Assembly: GCA_030671985.1 (NCBI GenBank)
Contig: DAOVHI010000023.1
Location: 1-13,843 of the forward strand
DNA from: a bacterium
GTDB taxonomy: Bacteria > JAHJDO01
Direction: 5' to 3'
Length of the DNA: 13,843 nucleotides
Part shown: piece by piece, positions 6,921 through 13,843 of the stretch
Layout: each line of letters begins with the position of its first letter
How positions within the stretch are numbered: position 1 is the first letter of the stretch
Position numbers and translations under genes: made by a program
The notes under the pieces: model-generated
The model's input: the letters and a program-made list of their open reading frames with translations, nothing else
The model's database searches: none
Told to the model about the DNA's origin: nothing

Positions 6921-8107
6921 AATTGCCCGATAAAAATGGCCGCTTTGGAAAATTTGGCGGCAGATTTGTACCTGAAACTGTTATCCCTGCCCTTCTGGAG
7001 CTTGAAAAAGCTTACTTGTCGGCAAAAAAAGATAAAAAATTTCAGAAAGAATTAAACTACTACCTGTGTGAATATGCAGGCAGGCCTTCCCCTCTGTATT
7101 TTGCTCAAAGACTTACTAAAACAATCGGAGGAGCGAAGATATATCTTAAAAGAGAGGATCTCCTGCATACTGGAGCGCATAAGATCAATAATACGCTCGG
7201 ACAAGTAATGCTTGCCAGAAAAATGGGAAAAAAGAGAATTATTGCAGAAACCGGCGCAGGTCAGCACGGAGTCGCAACGGCAACCGTTGCAAGCATGTTT
7301 GGATTGGAATGTGAAGTATTTATGGGCACGGATGATATTCATAGACAGTCCTTAAATGTATTCAAGATGAAACTACTTGGAACAAAAGTCACACCCGTAA
7401 CGTCCGGAAGCAAAACACTAAAGGATGCGACAAATCAGGCAATTAGAGATTGGGTTACAAATGTAGGAACTACACACTATGTTATTGGCTCTGTCGTCGG
7501 ACCTCATCCGTATCCAATGATGGTGAGGGATTTTCAGACGGTTATTGGCAAAGAGACCAGAAAACAAATTCTCAGGATTGAGAAAAAATTACCTAATTAC
7601 ATCGTAGCATGTGTCGGGGGAGGAAGTAATTCCATAGGAATTTTTTATCCATTCATACCTGATCAAAAAGTTTCTCTTATTGGTGTGGAAGCTGCGGGAT
7701 TTGGTATTAAAACAGGTAAACATGCTGTGACATTGGGGAAAGGCACAATAGGCGCGCTTCATGGAAGCATGAGCTATCTCTTACAAGACAATAATGGGCA
7801 GATAAAAATAGCGCATTCAATTTCTGCAGGACTTGATTATCCGGGAGTTGGTCCGGAACACAGCTTTTTAAAGAAAACAGGCAGAGCTGAATATTACTCC
7901 ATCACAGATAAAGAGGCTCTGGAAGGATTTAAACTGCTTTGCAGGACAGAGGGAATTATTCCTGCTTTGGAGAGCGCTCATGCAATCGCTTATGTAAAAA
8001 AACTTGCGCCTAAACTAAAGAAAAACGAGATAATTATAATTTGTCTTTCAGGCAGGGGAGACAAAGACGCAAACACAGTCGCAGAGGCGCTGGGAGTAAA
8101 ACTGTGA
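6917..8107 (+). CDS. trpB: Tryptophan synthase beta chain
   Basis: TrpB is the PLP enzyme that condenses indole, delivered through a tunnel from TrpA, with serine to form tryptophan. The 396-aa length and the sequence fit the standard TrpB1 type. The N-terminus [14 protein letters not shown] is typical. The PLP lysine is Lys89 in HTGAHKINN, and the catalytic Glu is Glu111 in AETGAGQHG. The phosphate loop GGGSNSIG is near 233-240, and the serine-specificity region [12 protein letters not shown] is near 307-318. The start ATG overlaps the trpC stop (ATGA) and lacks a strong ribosome site, so coupled translation is likely. The 3' end overlaps trpA as GTGA, consistent with equal production of the alpha and beta subunits. 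It contains one tryptophan. Confidence 0.98.
   Translation: MKLPDKNGRFGKFGGRFVPETVIPALLELEKAYLSAKKDKKFQKELNYYLCEYAGRPSPLYFAQRLTKTIGGAKIYLKREDLLHTGAHKINNTLGQVMLARKMGKKRIIAETGAGQHGVATATVASMFGLECEVFMGTDDIHRQSLNVFKMKLLGTKVTPVTSGSKTLKDATNQAIRDWVTNVGTTHYVIGSVVGPHPYPMMVRDFQTVIGKETRKQILRIEKKLPNYIVACVGGGSNSIGIFYPFIPDQKVSLIGVEAAGFGIKTGKHAVTLGKGTIGALHGSMSYLLQDNNGQIKIAHSISAGLDYPGVGPEHSFLKKTGRAEYYSITDKEALEGFKLLCRTEGIIPALESAHAIAYVKKLAPKLKKNEIIIICLSGRGDKDANTVAEALGVKL
8092..8096 (+). promoter_or_regulatory. Ribosome site fixing the GTG start of trpA
   Basis: GGGAG lies 7 nt before the GTG at 8104-8106. This supports GTG as the trpA start rather than the in-frame TTG at 8041, which lies well inside trpB. Confidence 0.7.
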
Positions 8108-8907
8108 AAAGAATAGAACAGGTGTTTTTTAATCTGGTTAAAACTAATAAGACAGCCTTTATTCCTTTTATAACCGCAGGTGATCCGACCATTGATACAA
8201 CAAGAAAACTGGTTTTTGCATTTGAAGAGGCTGGAGCGGATATTATTGAACTTGGTATCCCGTTTTCGGATCCGCTTGCAGATGGTCATACAATACAACA
8301 GGCCTCCGAGAGAGCGCTAAAGAATGGAGTTTCTCTCAGGAATGTAATAGAACTTGTCAGCGACATTAGAGAAAAGAGCAGTGTTCCTATTGTCCTGATG
8401 GGATACTACAATCCAATATTCAAATACGGGGTTAGTAATTTTGTAAGAGATTCCATAAAGGCCGGTGTTGACGGGATTATTGTCCCTGATCTCCCGCCGG
8501 AAGAAGCCATGCCAATCTATGATGAAACAAAAAATTCTTCTCTTGCTGTAATATTTCTCGCCGCTCCTACAAGCACAGATGATAGAATTAAACTAATTGG
8601 CAGAATGACAAAAGGATTTATTTATTATGTATCCCTTACCGGCGTAACCGGAGCCAGAGGCATGCTGCCAAGAACAATCAAACGGAATGTATCAAGAATT
8701 AAGAGTCTTACTTCAAAACCTGTTTCCGTTGGCTTTGGAATCTCTACGCCGCAGCAAGCAAAAGAGGTCGCATCGTACGCTGACGGAGTGATTGTAGGAA
8801 GCGCAATAGTTAAGTTGATTGAACAAAACCTCAATAAGCCGGATCCTCTCGATAAAGTTACCGCTTATGTCAAACAAATGGTAAACGCAACAAAAGAAGA
8901 AAATTAA
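8104..8907 (+). CDS. trpA: Tryptophan synthase alpha chain
   Basis: TrpA cleaves indole-3-glycerol phosphate to indole and glyceraldehyde 3-phosphate, and passes the indole to TrpB in the alpha2-beta2 complex. From the GTG at 8104, which overlaps the trpB stop as GTGA, the protein has 267 aa, the usual length. The catalytic residues then fall at Glu49 (ELGIPFSDP) and Asp60 (LADG), the same numbers as in E. coli, which supports this start. An open frame reaches back to a TTG at 8041, but those 21 extra residues are read from trpB sequence in another frame and match nothing in the family. Other signatures are [29 protein letters not shown] and VGFGIS. It contains no tryptophan. cinA follows after 15 nt. 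Confidence 0.96.
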   Translation: MKRIEQVFFNLVKTNKTAFIPFITAGDPTIDTTRKLVFAFEEAGADIIELGIPFSDPLADGHTIQQASERALKNGVSLRNVIELVSDIREKSSVPIVLMGYYNPIFKYGVSNFVRDSIKAGVDGIIVPDLPPEEAMPIYDETKNSSLAVIFLAAPTSTDDRIKLIGRMTKGFIYYVSLTGVTGARGMLPRTIKRNVSRIKSLTSKPVSVGFGISTPQQAKEVASYADGVIVGSAIVKLIEQNLNKPDPLDKVTAYVKQMVNATKEEN

Positions 8908-8922
8908 AGATTACAGGTTAAA

Positions 8923-10167
8923 ATGTCTGCAGAAATTATTACTATTGGGACAGAGTTGCTCACAGGCGGTCATATCAACACAAACGTATCGTATCTCTCA
9001 GAAAAACTCACATCTCTTGGCATAGAAACTTGTTTCCAAACATCTGTTGGCGACAACTATCCCAATCTGGAATCAGTACTTTCCGAAGCAATTAAACGCT
9101 CGGAAATAATTGTTGTTACAGGAGGATTAGGACCGACTGCAGACGACATAACTAAACAAGCCGTCTCAAATGTTCTGAAAACCCGTCTGATTCTTGAAAC
9201 CGGCATCGTTTCAAAAATAGAACGCTTCTTTAAGGATAGAAAAAAAGAGATATCTTCTAATAATTATAATCAAGCGCTTGTCATCAGGGGATCTATGATC
9301 ATTAATAATAAAATAGGAACAGCTCCCGGATTAATTATTGAGAGAGACCAAAATACAATCATCCTGCTTCCCGGTGTTCCGAGAGAATTAAAACCAATGT
9401 TTAAAGATACGGTTTCTAAATATCTTAAAAAGAAATACAGCAAAAATCTTGTCATCAAATCCCGTACTTTAAGAACTTTTGGACTTGGGGAATCGGTTGT
9501 AGACGAAAAAATTACGCATATTACAGAAAAATGTTCGAATCCATGTATCGCATTCCTTGCTCATGCTACAGAAGTGGATATAAAAATAACTGCAAAGGCA
9601 GGTAATCAGAATATTGCTGATTCTTTGATAGCAGACGTAGAAACTCAGATAAGAAATGCTCTTGGAGATCATGTATTTGGCGCAGATGATGAAACAATGG
9701 AAAAAATTGTTGGAGCTATTCTGACACTGAGGAATAAAACAATTGCTGTCGCTGAATCATGCACGGGAGGATTGATATCTAACCTCCTAACAAATGTATC
9801 CGGAAGTTCAGCATATTTCATTGAATCCATTGTCGCTTACAGCAATGAAGCAAAAATTAAATTACTGCATGTTTCTCCGCAAACAATTGAAGAATTCGGA
9901 GCAGTAAGTTCCCAGACGGCAAGCGCTATGGCAAAAGGGATAAAAGAACTTGCGAGTACTGATTATGCTCTTTCAATAACCGGAATAGCCGGCCCAACAG
10001 GCGGAACTTCACAAAAACCGGTTGGCTTGGTTTATATCGGGCTTGCGCATCAAAGCGGCATAGATACCTCGGAACACAAATTTTTCGGGACAAGAGACAT
10101 TATCAAACAAAAAGCTTCGCAAACTGCGTTAGACATACTAAGAAAATATCTCATAAATCAGGCATAA
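8923..10167 (+). CDS. cinA: CinA-family protein: nucleotide-processing domain fused to NMN amidohydrolase domain
   Basis: The 414-aa protein has the two-domain CinA layout. Residues 1-170 are a MoCF-type domain with EIITIGTELLTG and VTGGLGPTADD (65-75). In characterised relatives this domain acts as a pyrophosphatase on nucleotides such as ADP-ribose. Residues about 258-411 are the PncC-type domain with AESCTGG (277-283) and GIAGPTGG (354-361), which deamidates nicotinamide mononucleotide for NAD recycling. The name comes from competence-induced expression in streptococci, where the gene sits before recA. The same neighbour is seen here, but no competence genes are in view. Its ribosome site is weak (AGG at 8915-8917). 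The 15-nt gap from trpA suggests it is the last gene of the trpCBA transcript. Whether both activities are present here is inference from the motifs. Confidence 0.94.
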   Translation: MSAEIITIGTELLTGGHINTNVSYLSEKLTSLGIETCFQTSVGDNYPNLESVLSEAIKRSEIIVVTGGLGPTADDITKQAVSNVLKTRLILETGIVSKIERFFKDRKKEISSNNYNQALVIRGSMIINNKIGTAPGLIIERDQNTIILLPGVPRELKPMFKDTVSKYLKKKYSKNLVIKSRTLRTFGLGESVVDEKITHITEKCSNPCIAFLAHATEVDIKITAKAGNQNIADSLIADVETQIRNALGDHVFGADDETMEKIVGAILTLRNKTIAVAESCTGGLISNLLTNVSGSSAYFIESIVAYSNEAKIKLLHVSPQTIEEFGAVSSQTASAMAKGIKELASTDYALSITGIAGPTGGTSQKPVGLVYIGLAHQSGIDTSEHKFFGTRDIIKQKASQTALDILRKYLINQA

Positions 10168-10305
10168 AATAGGATGAATACCATCCGAAGTTTTATTGCA
10201 ATTAGCATTCCAGTCAAATCGCCTTAAAAAATAAAATCTTTCTAATTTTCCTAAAATGTGGTAATAAAAATAGAATTAAATATTAATTTTAGGGAGAGAA
10301 TAGTT
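10168..10305. promoter_or_regulatory. cinA-recA intergenic region with likely recA promoter
   Basis: This 138-nt non-coding stretch must hold the main recA control signals, but none is clear-cut. TAAAAT hexamers at 10232-10237 and 10252-10257 could be -10 boxes, and neither has a convincing -35 box. A 5-bp hairpin (GGATG at 10172-10176, CATCC at 10182-10186), followed by a short T-rich stretch, may be a weak terminator for cinA. An A/T palindrome, AATTAA-ATA-TTAATT, lies at 10274-10288 just before the ribosome site. I saw no E. coli-type, Bacillus-type or alphaproteobacterial LexA box. Confidence 0.4.
10291..10297 (+). promoter_or_regulatory. Ribosome site fixing the recA start
   Basis: AGGGAGA lies 8 nt before the ATG at 10306. 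This favours that ATG over the in-frame GTG at 10258, whose extra 16 residues ([15 protein letters not shown] and so on) do not resemble the RecA N-terminus. Confidence 0.75.
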
Positions 10306-11316
10306 ATGGCTGAGAAAAAATCGAAAGAAAAGGACGGGGCTCTTGAAATTGCAATGTCTCAAATAGTAAAATCATATGGAAAAGGATCTATAATGAGGCT
10401 AGGTGAAGAATCTGCGACCATTAATATTGACGTAATACCAACAAGTTCAATATCTTTGGACACGGCGCTTGGTGTTGGAGGTATACCGCGTGGGAGAATA
10501 ACGGAGATATACGGACCTGAATCGTCAGGAAAAACAACACTGGCTTTGCACATTGTTGCCAACGCACAAAGATCCGGCGGCATAGCAGCTTTCATAGACG
10601 TAGAGCACGCTCTTGATCCAAAGTATTCCAAAGTTTTGGGAGTTGATTTAGACAGCCTCTTAATCTCACAGCCTGACAGCGGTGAACAGGCATTGGATAT
10701 CACAGAAACACTTGTCAGAAGCAATGCTGTAGATGTAATAGTTGTAGACTCAGTAGCTGCTATGGTTCCACGCGCAGAGATTGAAGGAGATATGGGAGAT
10801 TCGCATATGGGACTTCAGGCGCGGCTTATGTCGCAGGCTCTCAGAAAGCTGACTGCTGTTATAAGCAAATCAAAAACGTCTGTTATATTCATAAATCAAA
10901 TACGGCACAAAATAGGTGTTTTCTTCGGCAGTCCCGAGACCACTACTGGAGGAAATGCCCTTAAATTCTACGCATCTGTAAGACTGGACATTCGCAGGAT
11001 AGCAACAATTAAGAGAGGTGACGAAGCAGTAGGAAACAGAGTGAGGGTAAAAGTGGTTAAAAACAAAGTTGCTCCCCCATTCAGACAGGCGGAATTCGAT
11101 GTTATGTATAATCAGGGTATTTCCAAAGAAGCTGGAATCCTTGATATGGCAATTGAACATAAACTTATTGAAAAAGCCGGAGCATGGTTTTCTTATAACG
11201 AAGAAAAAATATCTCAGGGCCGTGAAGGCGCAGTCAGATATCTGGCAGAAAAGACTGATATTCGAGATAAACTTGAAAAGCAGATAAGAGAAAATACTGG
11301 ATTAAAGTCTGCCTAA
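10306..11316 (+). CDS. recA: Recombinase RecA
   Basis: RecA forms filaments on single-stranded DNA, catalyses homologous pairing and strand exchange, and stimulates LexA self-cleavage where LexA exists. The 336-aa protein is complete. It has an N-terminal helix with [19 protein letters not shown], Walker [10 protein letters not shown] at 70-78, catalytic Glu100 in [10 protein letters not shown], and Walker B DVIVVD at 143-148. Loop L1 is near [10 protein letters not shown], and loop L2 is [15 protein letters not shown] at about 204-218. The conserved block [14 protein letters not shown] follows. Relative to E. coli, L2 has Phe for Met202 and Ser for Asn205, and His stands for Met197 just before it. 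The C-terminus is short and lacks the long acidic tail of E. coli RecA. alaS follows after only 11 nt with no terminator between them. Confidence 0.98.
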   Translation: MAEKKSKEKDGALEIAMSQIVKSYGKGSIMRLGEESATINIDVIPTSSISLDTALGVGGIPRGRITEIYGPESSGKTTLALHIVANAQRSGGIAAFIDVEHALDPKYSKVLGVDLDSLLISQPDSGEQALDITETLVRSNAVDVIVVDSVAAMVPRAEIEGDMGDSHMGLQARLMSQALRKLTAVISKSKTSVIFINQIRHKIGVFFGSPETTTGGNALKFYASVRLDIRRIATIKRGDEAVGNRVRVKVVKNKVAPPFRQAEFDVMYNQGISKEAGILDMAIEHKLIEKAGAWFSYNEEKISQGREGAVRYLAEKTDIRDKLEKQIRENTGLKSA

Positions 11317-11327
11317 TCAGAAAAGAT

Positions 11328-13843
11328 ATGAACAGTAAAAGAATTAGAAAATCTTTTTTAGAGTTTTTTAAGAACAAAGGACATGCAGTTATTCACAGTG
11401 CATCTCTTATTCCTCATGAAGACCCAACGCTTCTCTTCACAAATGCAGGCATGAACCAGTTTAAGGACATGTTTTTAGGTCATGGCTCACGTAATTACAA
11501 ACGCGCAACAGATTCTCAGAAATGCATAAGGGTCAGCGGAAAACATAATGACCTGGAAGATGTTGGTCATGACAGTCATCATCACACTTTTTTTGAAATG
11601 CTTGGCAGCTGGTCATTTGGCGATTATTTCAAGAAAGAAGCAATTGGTTTGGCATGGGAACTGCTTACTGAAGGATGGAAACTGCCAAAGGAAAAGCTTT
11701 GGGCAACTGTATATAAGACAGATGAAGAATCCTTTAATTATTGGAAGACTGAAACTGATATTGATAACAGCCATATTCTCCGATTTGGAGAAAAAGATAA
11801 CTTCTGGGATATGGGACAAACGGGACCATGCGGACCGTGTTCGGAAATACATATTGATCTAACTGAAAATGGTTGTAACAAATCCTTGATCAATGCAGAT
11901 AATCCCGATGTCCTAGAGCTGTGGAATTTGGTGTTTATACAGTATAATCGTAAGGATAACGGCTCTCTGGAAGAGCTGCCTTCCAAACATGTGGATACCG
12001 GCATGGGTCTTGAACGTATAACACGAGTCCTGCAAAACGCAAAATCAAACTATGATACGGATCTTTTTAAGCCTATTATTGAAACTGTGTGTAAAATCTC
12101 AGGAAAACCATATGGAGATGAATATGTTGTGCCAATACACGTAATTGTTGATCATATACGCGCTCTGGTATTTGCAATAGCGGACGGAGTAATGCCATCA
12201 AACGAAGGAAGAGGATACGTAATTAGACGGCTTATAAGAAGAGCATCAAGAAGGGGAAACATGCTTCAGCTTAATCAGCCGTTTTTATACAGACTGGTTA
12301 ATTCCGTTTTAGATATTATGGATGATGCGTACCCTGAGCTGAAGAGTCGGAGAGAGCATATAAGTCTCGTGCTTAAGAGCGAGGAAGAGCGCTTTCAGAA
12401 AACATTGCTTCAGGGAATAAACCTGTTTCAGGAGCTTGCCAAATATGTTAAAAAAGATAAGAAAAAACTCATCAGCGGAGAGAGCGCGTTCAAATTATAT
12501 GATACATTCGGATTTCCAATTGATCTCACCTGTGAAATGGCAAGAGAGCAGGGATTAGAAGTAGATATGGAGACATTCAAAGGAGAAATGGATAAACAAA
12601 GACAGCGAGGTGCTGATTCAAGACGCGTCAAAACTTTAGATGAGAAGAATCTCTCTTTTAAACAAAGCACTCTATTTACCGGATATGATACGTGTTCTGA
12701 TAAGGCGCAAATATTATGCATTCTAAAGGACGGCAAAGAAATTGGTGAGGCGAAACAGAATGATGATATTGAGCTAATACTTGACAAAACATGTTTTTAT
12801 GCCGAATCCGGAGGCCAGATTGGAGACACGGGTTCCGTTTCCACAAAAGATTGCGACATACAAATAAAAGACACTTATAAAACAACCGATACCTTTATTC
12901 ACAAAGCTAAAGTTTCTAAGGGCATAATAAAAGTTGGTGATAATGTGACTGCATCCGTTGATATAATCAGACGTGGGAGAATTGCAAGACATCACAGCTC
13001 GGCGCATCTTCTTCAATACGCGCTTCGCAAGGTTCTTGGTAAGCATATCCAGCAGGCAGGATCATGGGTTGGAAATGAGAGAATGCGATTTGATTTTAGC
13101 CATTTCAAAGCTATTGACAGCGATCAGCTTAACCGCATTGAAGAAATTGTAAATCAAAAGATTATGGAACTTGTTGATGTGAAAACCTTCAGTACGTCTA
13201 TGAAGAAAGCTAAGAAGCTTGGAGCCATTGCCCTCTTCAATGAAAAATACGGGGATACCGTAAGGGTTGTTCAGATGAACGATTTCAGTCTTGAACTATG
13301 CGGAGGAACGCATGTAGAAAATACTGGAGAAATATGGCTCTTTAGAATAATCTCTGAAAGTTCAATTGCTTCCGGTGTAAGAAGAATTGAGGCTGTATGC
13401 GGCGAAACCGCATATAATATTATGAAAGAAGATCAAGCAACACTTGCAGAAATCTCTCATCTTTTACACATACCTGTATCTGAAATACCGAGCAGAATAG
13501 AAACGCTTATAAACGACCATAAAGAGCTCGAAAAACAAATCAAAAAATTTAAAAGTAAACAGGGAATGACAAATGTAGATGATCTCATCAAGAAAGCCGT
13601 TACAATAAATAATGTAAAACTGGTTTCTGCATCTCTGAAGAATATGGGACATGAGACGTTGAGAGACCTTGCAGATGCATTAAAAACGAAGCTGGGTTCA
13701 GCCGTAGTGGTGCTTGGATCCGTGAAGGAAGATAAAGTATGTCTTGTAACAGCAGTAACTTCTGACCTTGTATCTAAAGGCCTGCATGCCGGAAAAATCA
13801 TTAAAGAGGTTGCGCAAATCACCGGCGGCAGCGGCGGCGGCAG
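11328..13843 (+). CDS. alaS: Alanyl-tRNA synthetase (3' truncated by window edge)
   Basis: AlaRS charges tRNA-Ala and edits mischarged Ser or Gly. The frame is open from the ATG at 11328 to the window end, covering 838 codons, with about 30-50 residues missing compared with the usual length near 870-890. The class II core shows RKSFLEFFKNKGH, TNAGMNQFKDMFLG, KHNDLEDVG, HHTFFEMLGSWSFGDYFK, GPCGPCSEIH and the motif 3 GMGLER at 225-230. A helical domain with RGYVIRRLIRRA follows. The editing domain keeps all four zinc and catalytic-site ligands: His556 and His560 in HSSAH, and Cys658 and His662 in CGGTH. A coiled-coil segment precedes the C-terminal DHHA1 domain, whose glycine-rich GGSGGG is cut by the window end. 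The start lacks a clear ribosome site, but the N-terminus matches the family. It is probably co-transcribed with recA. Confidence 0.97.
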   Translation, partial: MNSKRIRKSFLEFFKNKGHAVIHSASLIPHEDPTLLFTNAGMNQFKDMFLGHGSRNYKRATDSQKCIRVSGKHNDLEDVGHDSHHHTFFEMLGSWSFGDYFKKEAIGLAWELLTEGWKLPKEKLWATVYKTDEESFNYWKTETDIDNSHILRFGEKDNFWDMGQTGPCGPCSEIHIDLTENGCNKSLINADNPDVLELWNLVFIQYNRKDNGSLEELPSKHVDTGMGLERITRVLQNAKSNYDTDLFKPIIETVCKISGKPYGDEYVVPIHVIVDHIRALVFAIADGVMPSNEGRGYVIRRLIRRASRRGNMLQLNQPFLYRLVNSVLDIMDDAYPELKSRREHISLVLKSEEERFQKTLLQGINLFQELAKYVKKDKKKLISGESAFKLYDTFGFPIDLTCEMAREQGLEVDMETFKGEMDKQRQRGADSRRVKTLDEKNLSFKQSTLFTGYDTCSDKAQILCILKDGKEIGEAKQNDDIELILDKTCFYAESGGQIGDTGSVSTKDCDIQIKDTYKTTDTFIHKAKVSKGIIKVGDNVTASVDIIRRGRIARHHSSAHLLQYALRKVLGKHIQQAGSWVGNERMRFDFSHFKAIDSDQLNRIEEIVNQKIMELVDVKTFSTSMKKAKKLGAIALFNEKYGDTVRVVQMNDFSLELCGGTHVENTGEIWLFRIISESSIASGVRRIEAVCGETAYNIMKEDQATLAEISHLLHIPVSEIPSRIETLINDHKELEKQIKKFKSKQGMTNVDDLIKKAVTINNVKLVSASLKNMGHETLRDLADALKTKLGSAVVVLGSVKEDKVCLVTAVTSDLVSKGLHAGKIIKEVAQITGGSGGG

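Noticed and set aside
8041-8103. In-frame upstream extension of trpA starting at TTG 8041
   Set aside because: The extra 21 residues are the other-frame reading of trpB. The GTG at 8104 has a ribosome site, overlaps the trpB stop, and gives standard TrpA numbering.
10258-10305. Upstream GTG start for recA
   Set aside because: The added residues do not look like RecA and there is no ribosome site before 10258, while AGGGAGA precedes the ATG at 10306.
12428-13046. Open frames on the minus strand inside alaS and elsewhere
   Set aside because: They lie opposite well-conserved genes, have no ribosome sites and no recognisable motifs, and are shadows of the coding strand.
13820-13843. GGC/GGCAGC repeats at the window end as a tandem repeat
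   Set aside because: They encode the conserved glycine-rich motif of the AlaRS C-terminal domain.

Overview
The window is a compact stretch of bacterial core genome, with every gene on the + strand. It has ten complete protein genes between a 5'-truncated gyrA and a 3'-truncated alaS, plus a small cold-shock gene. The DNA is A+T-rich, with many AGA/AGG arginine codons and A/T-ending codons. Genes are packed with ATGA, TTGA and GTGA overlaps. A Psd/PssA pathway to phosphatidylethanolamine, a beta-pinwheel GyrA and a CinA-RecA-AlaRS block fit a free-living, probably Gram-negative-type bacterium that makes its own tryptophan. I cannot place the phylum from the sequence alone. An uncultured lineage such as Omnitrophota or a relative is only a guess.

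Layout. (1) 2-2577: the C-terminal half of gyrA is followed without any gap by psd, which overlaps pssA by 4 nt. psd and pssA are the two enzymes that turn CDP-diacylglycerol and serine into phosphatidylethanolamine. (2) 2601-5672: trpE, trpG and trpD, the steps from chorismate to phosphoribosylanthranilate. trpG starts with TTG inside the trpE stop. (3) 5690-6082: a self-contained cold-shock unit with its own sigma70-type promoter, a structured leader, a 68-aa CspA-family gene and a strong intrinsic terminator. (4) 6081-8907: a second clear promoter abuts that terminator and drives trpC, trpB and trpA, which are joined by 4-nt overlaps. (5) 8923-10167: cinA, probably the end of the same transcript. 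(6) 10306-13843: recA and alaS, 11 nt apart.

Together the trp genes cover the tryptophan pathway except TrpF (phosphoribosylanthranilate isomerase), which is absent here. No leader peptide, attenuator or T-box is visible before trpE or trpC. TrpE keeps the tryptophan-binding feedback motif. The terminator after the csp gene should separate trpEGD transcription from trpCBA transcription.

I found no mobile element, CRISPR array, RNA gene or clearly novel system. The most interesting points are regulatory and architectural: the csp unit inside the trp operon, the missing trpF, the near absence of tryptophan from the Trp enzymes, the lysine tail on GyrA, and the csp leader structure.
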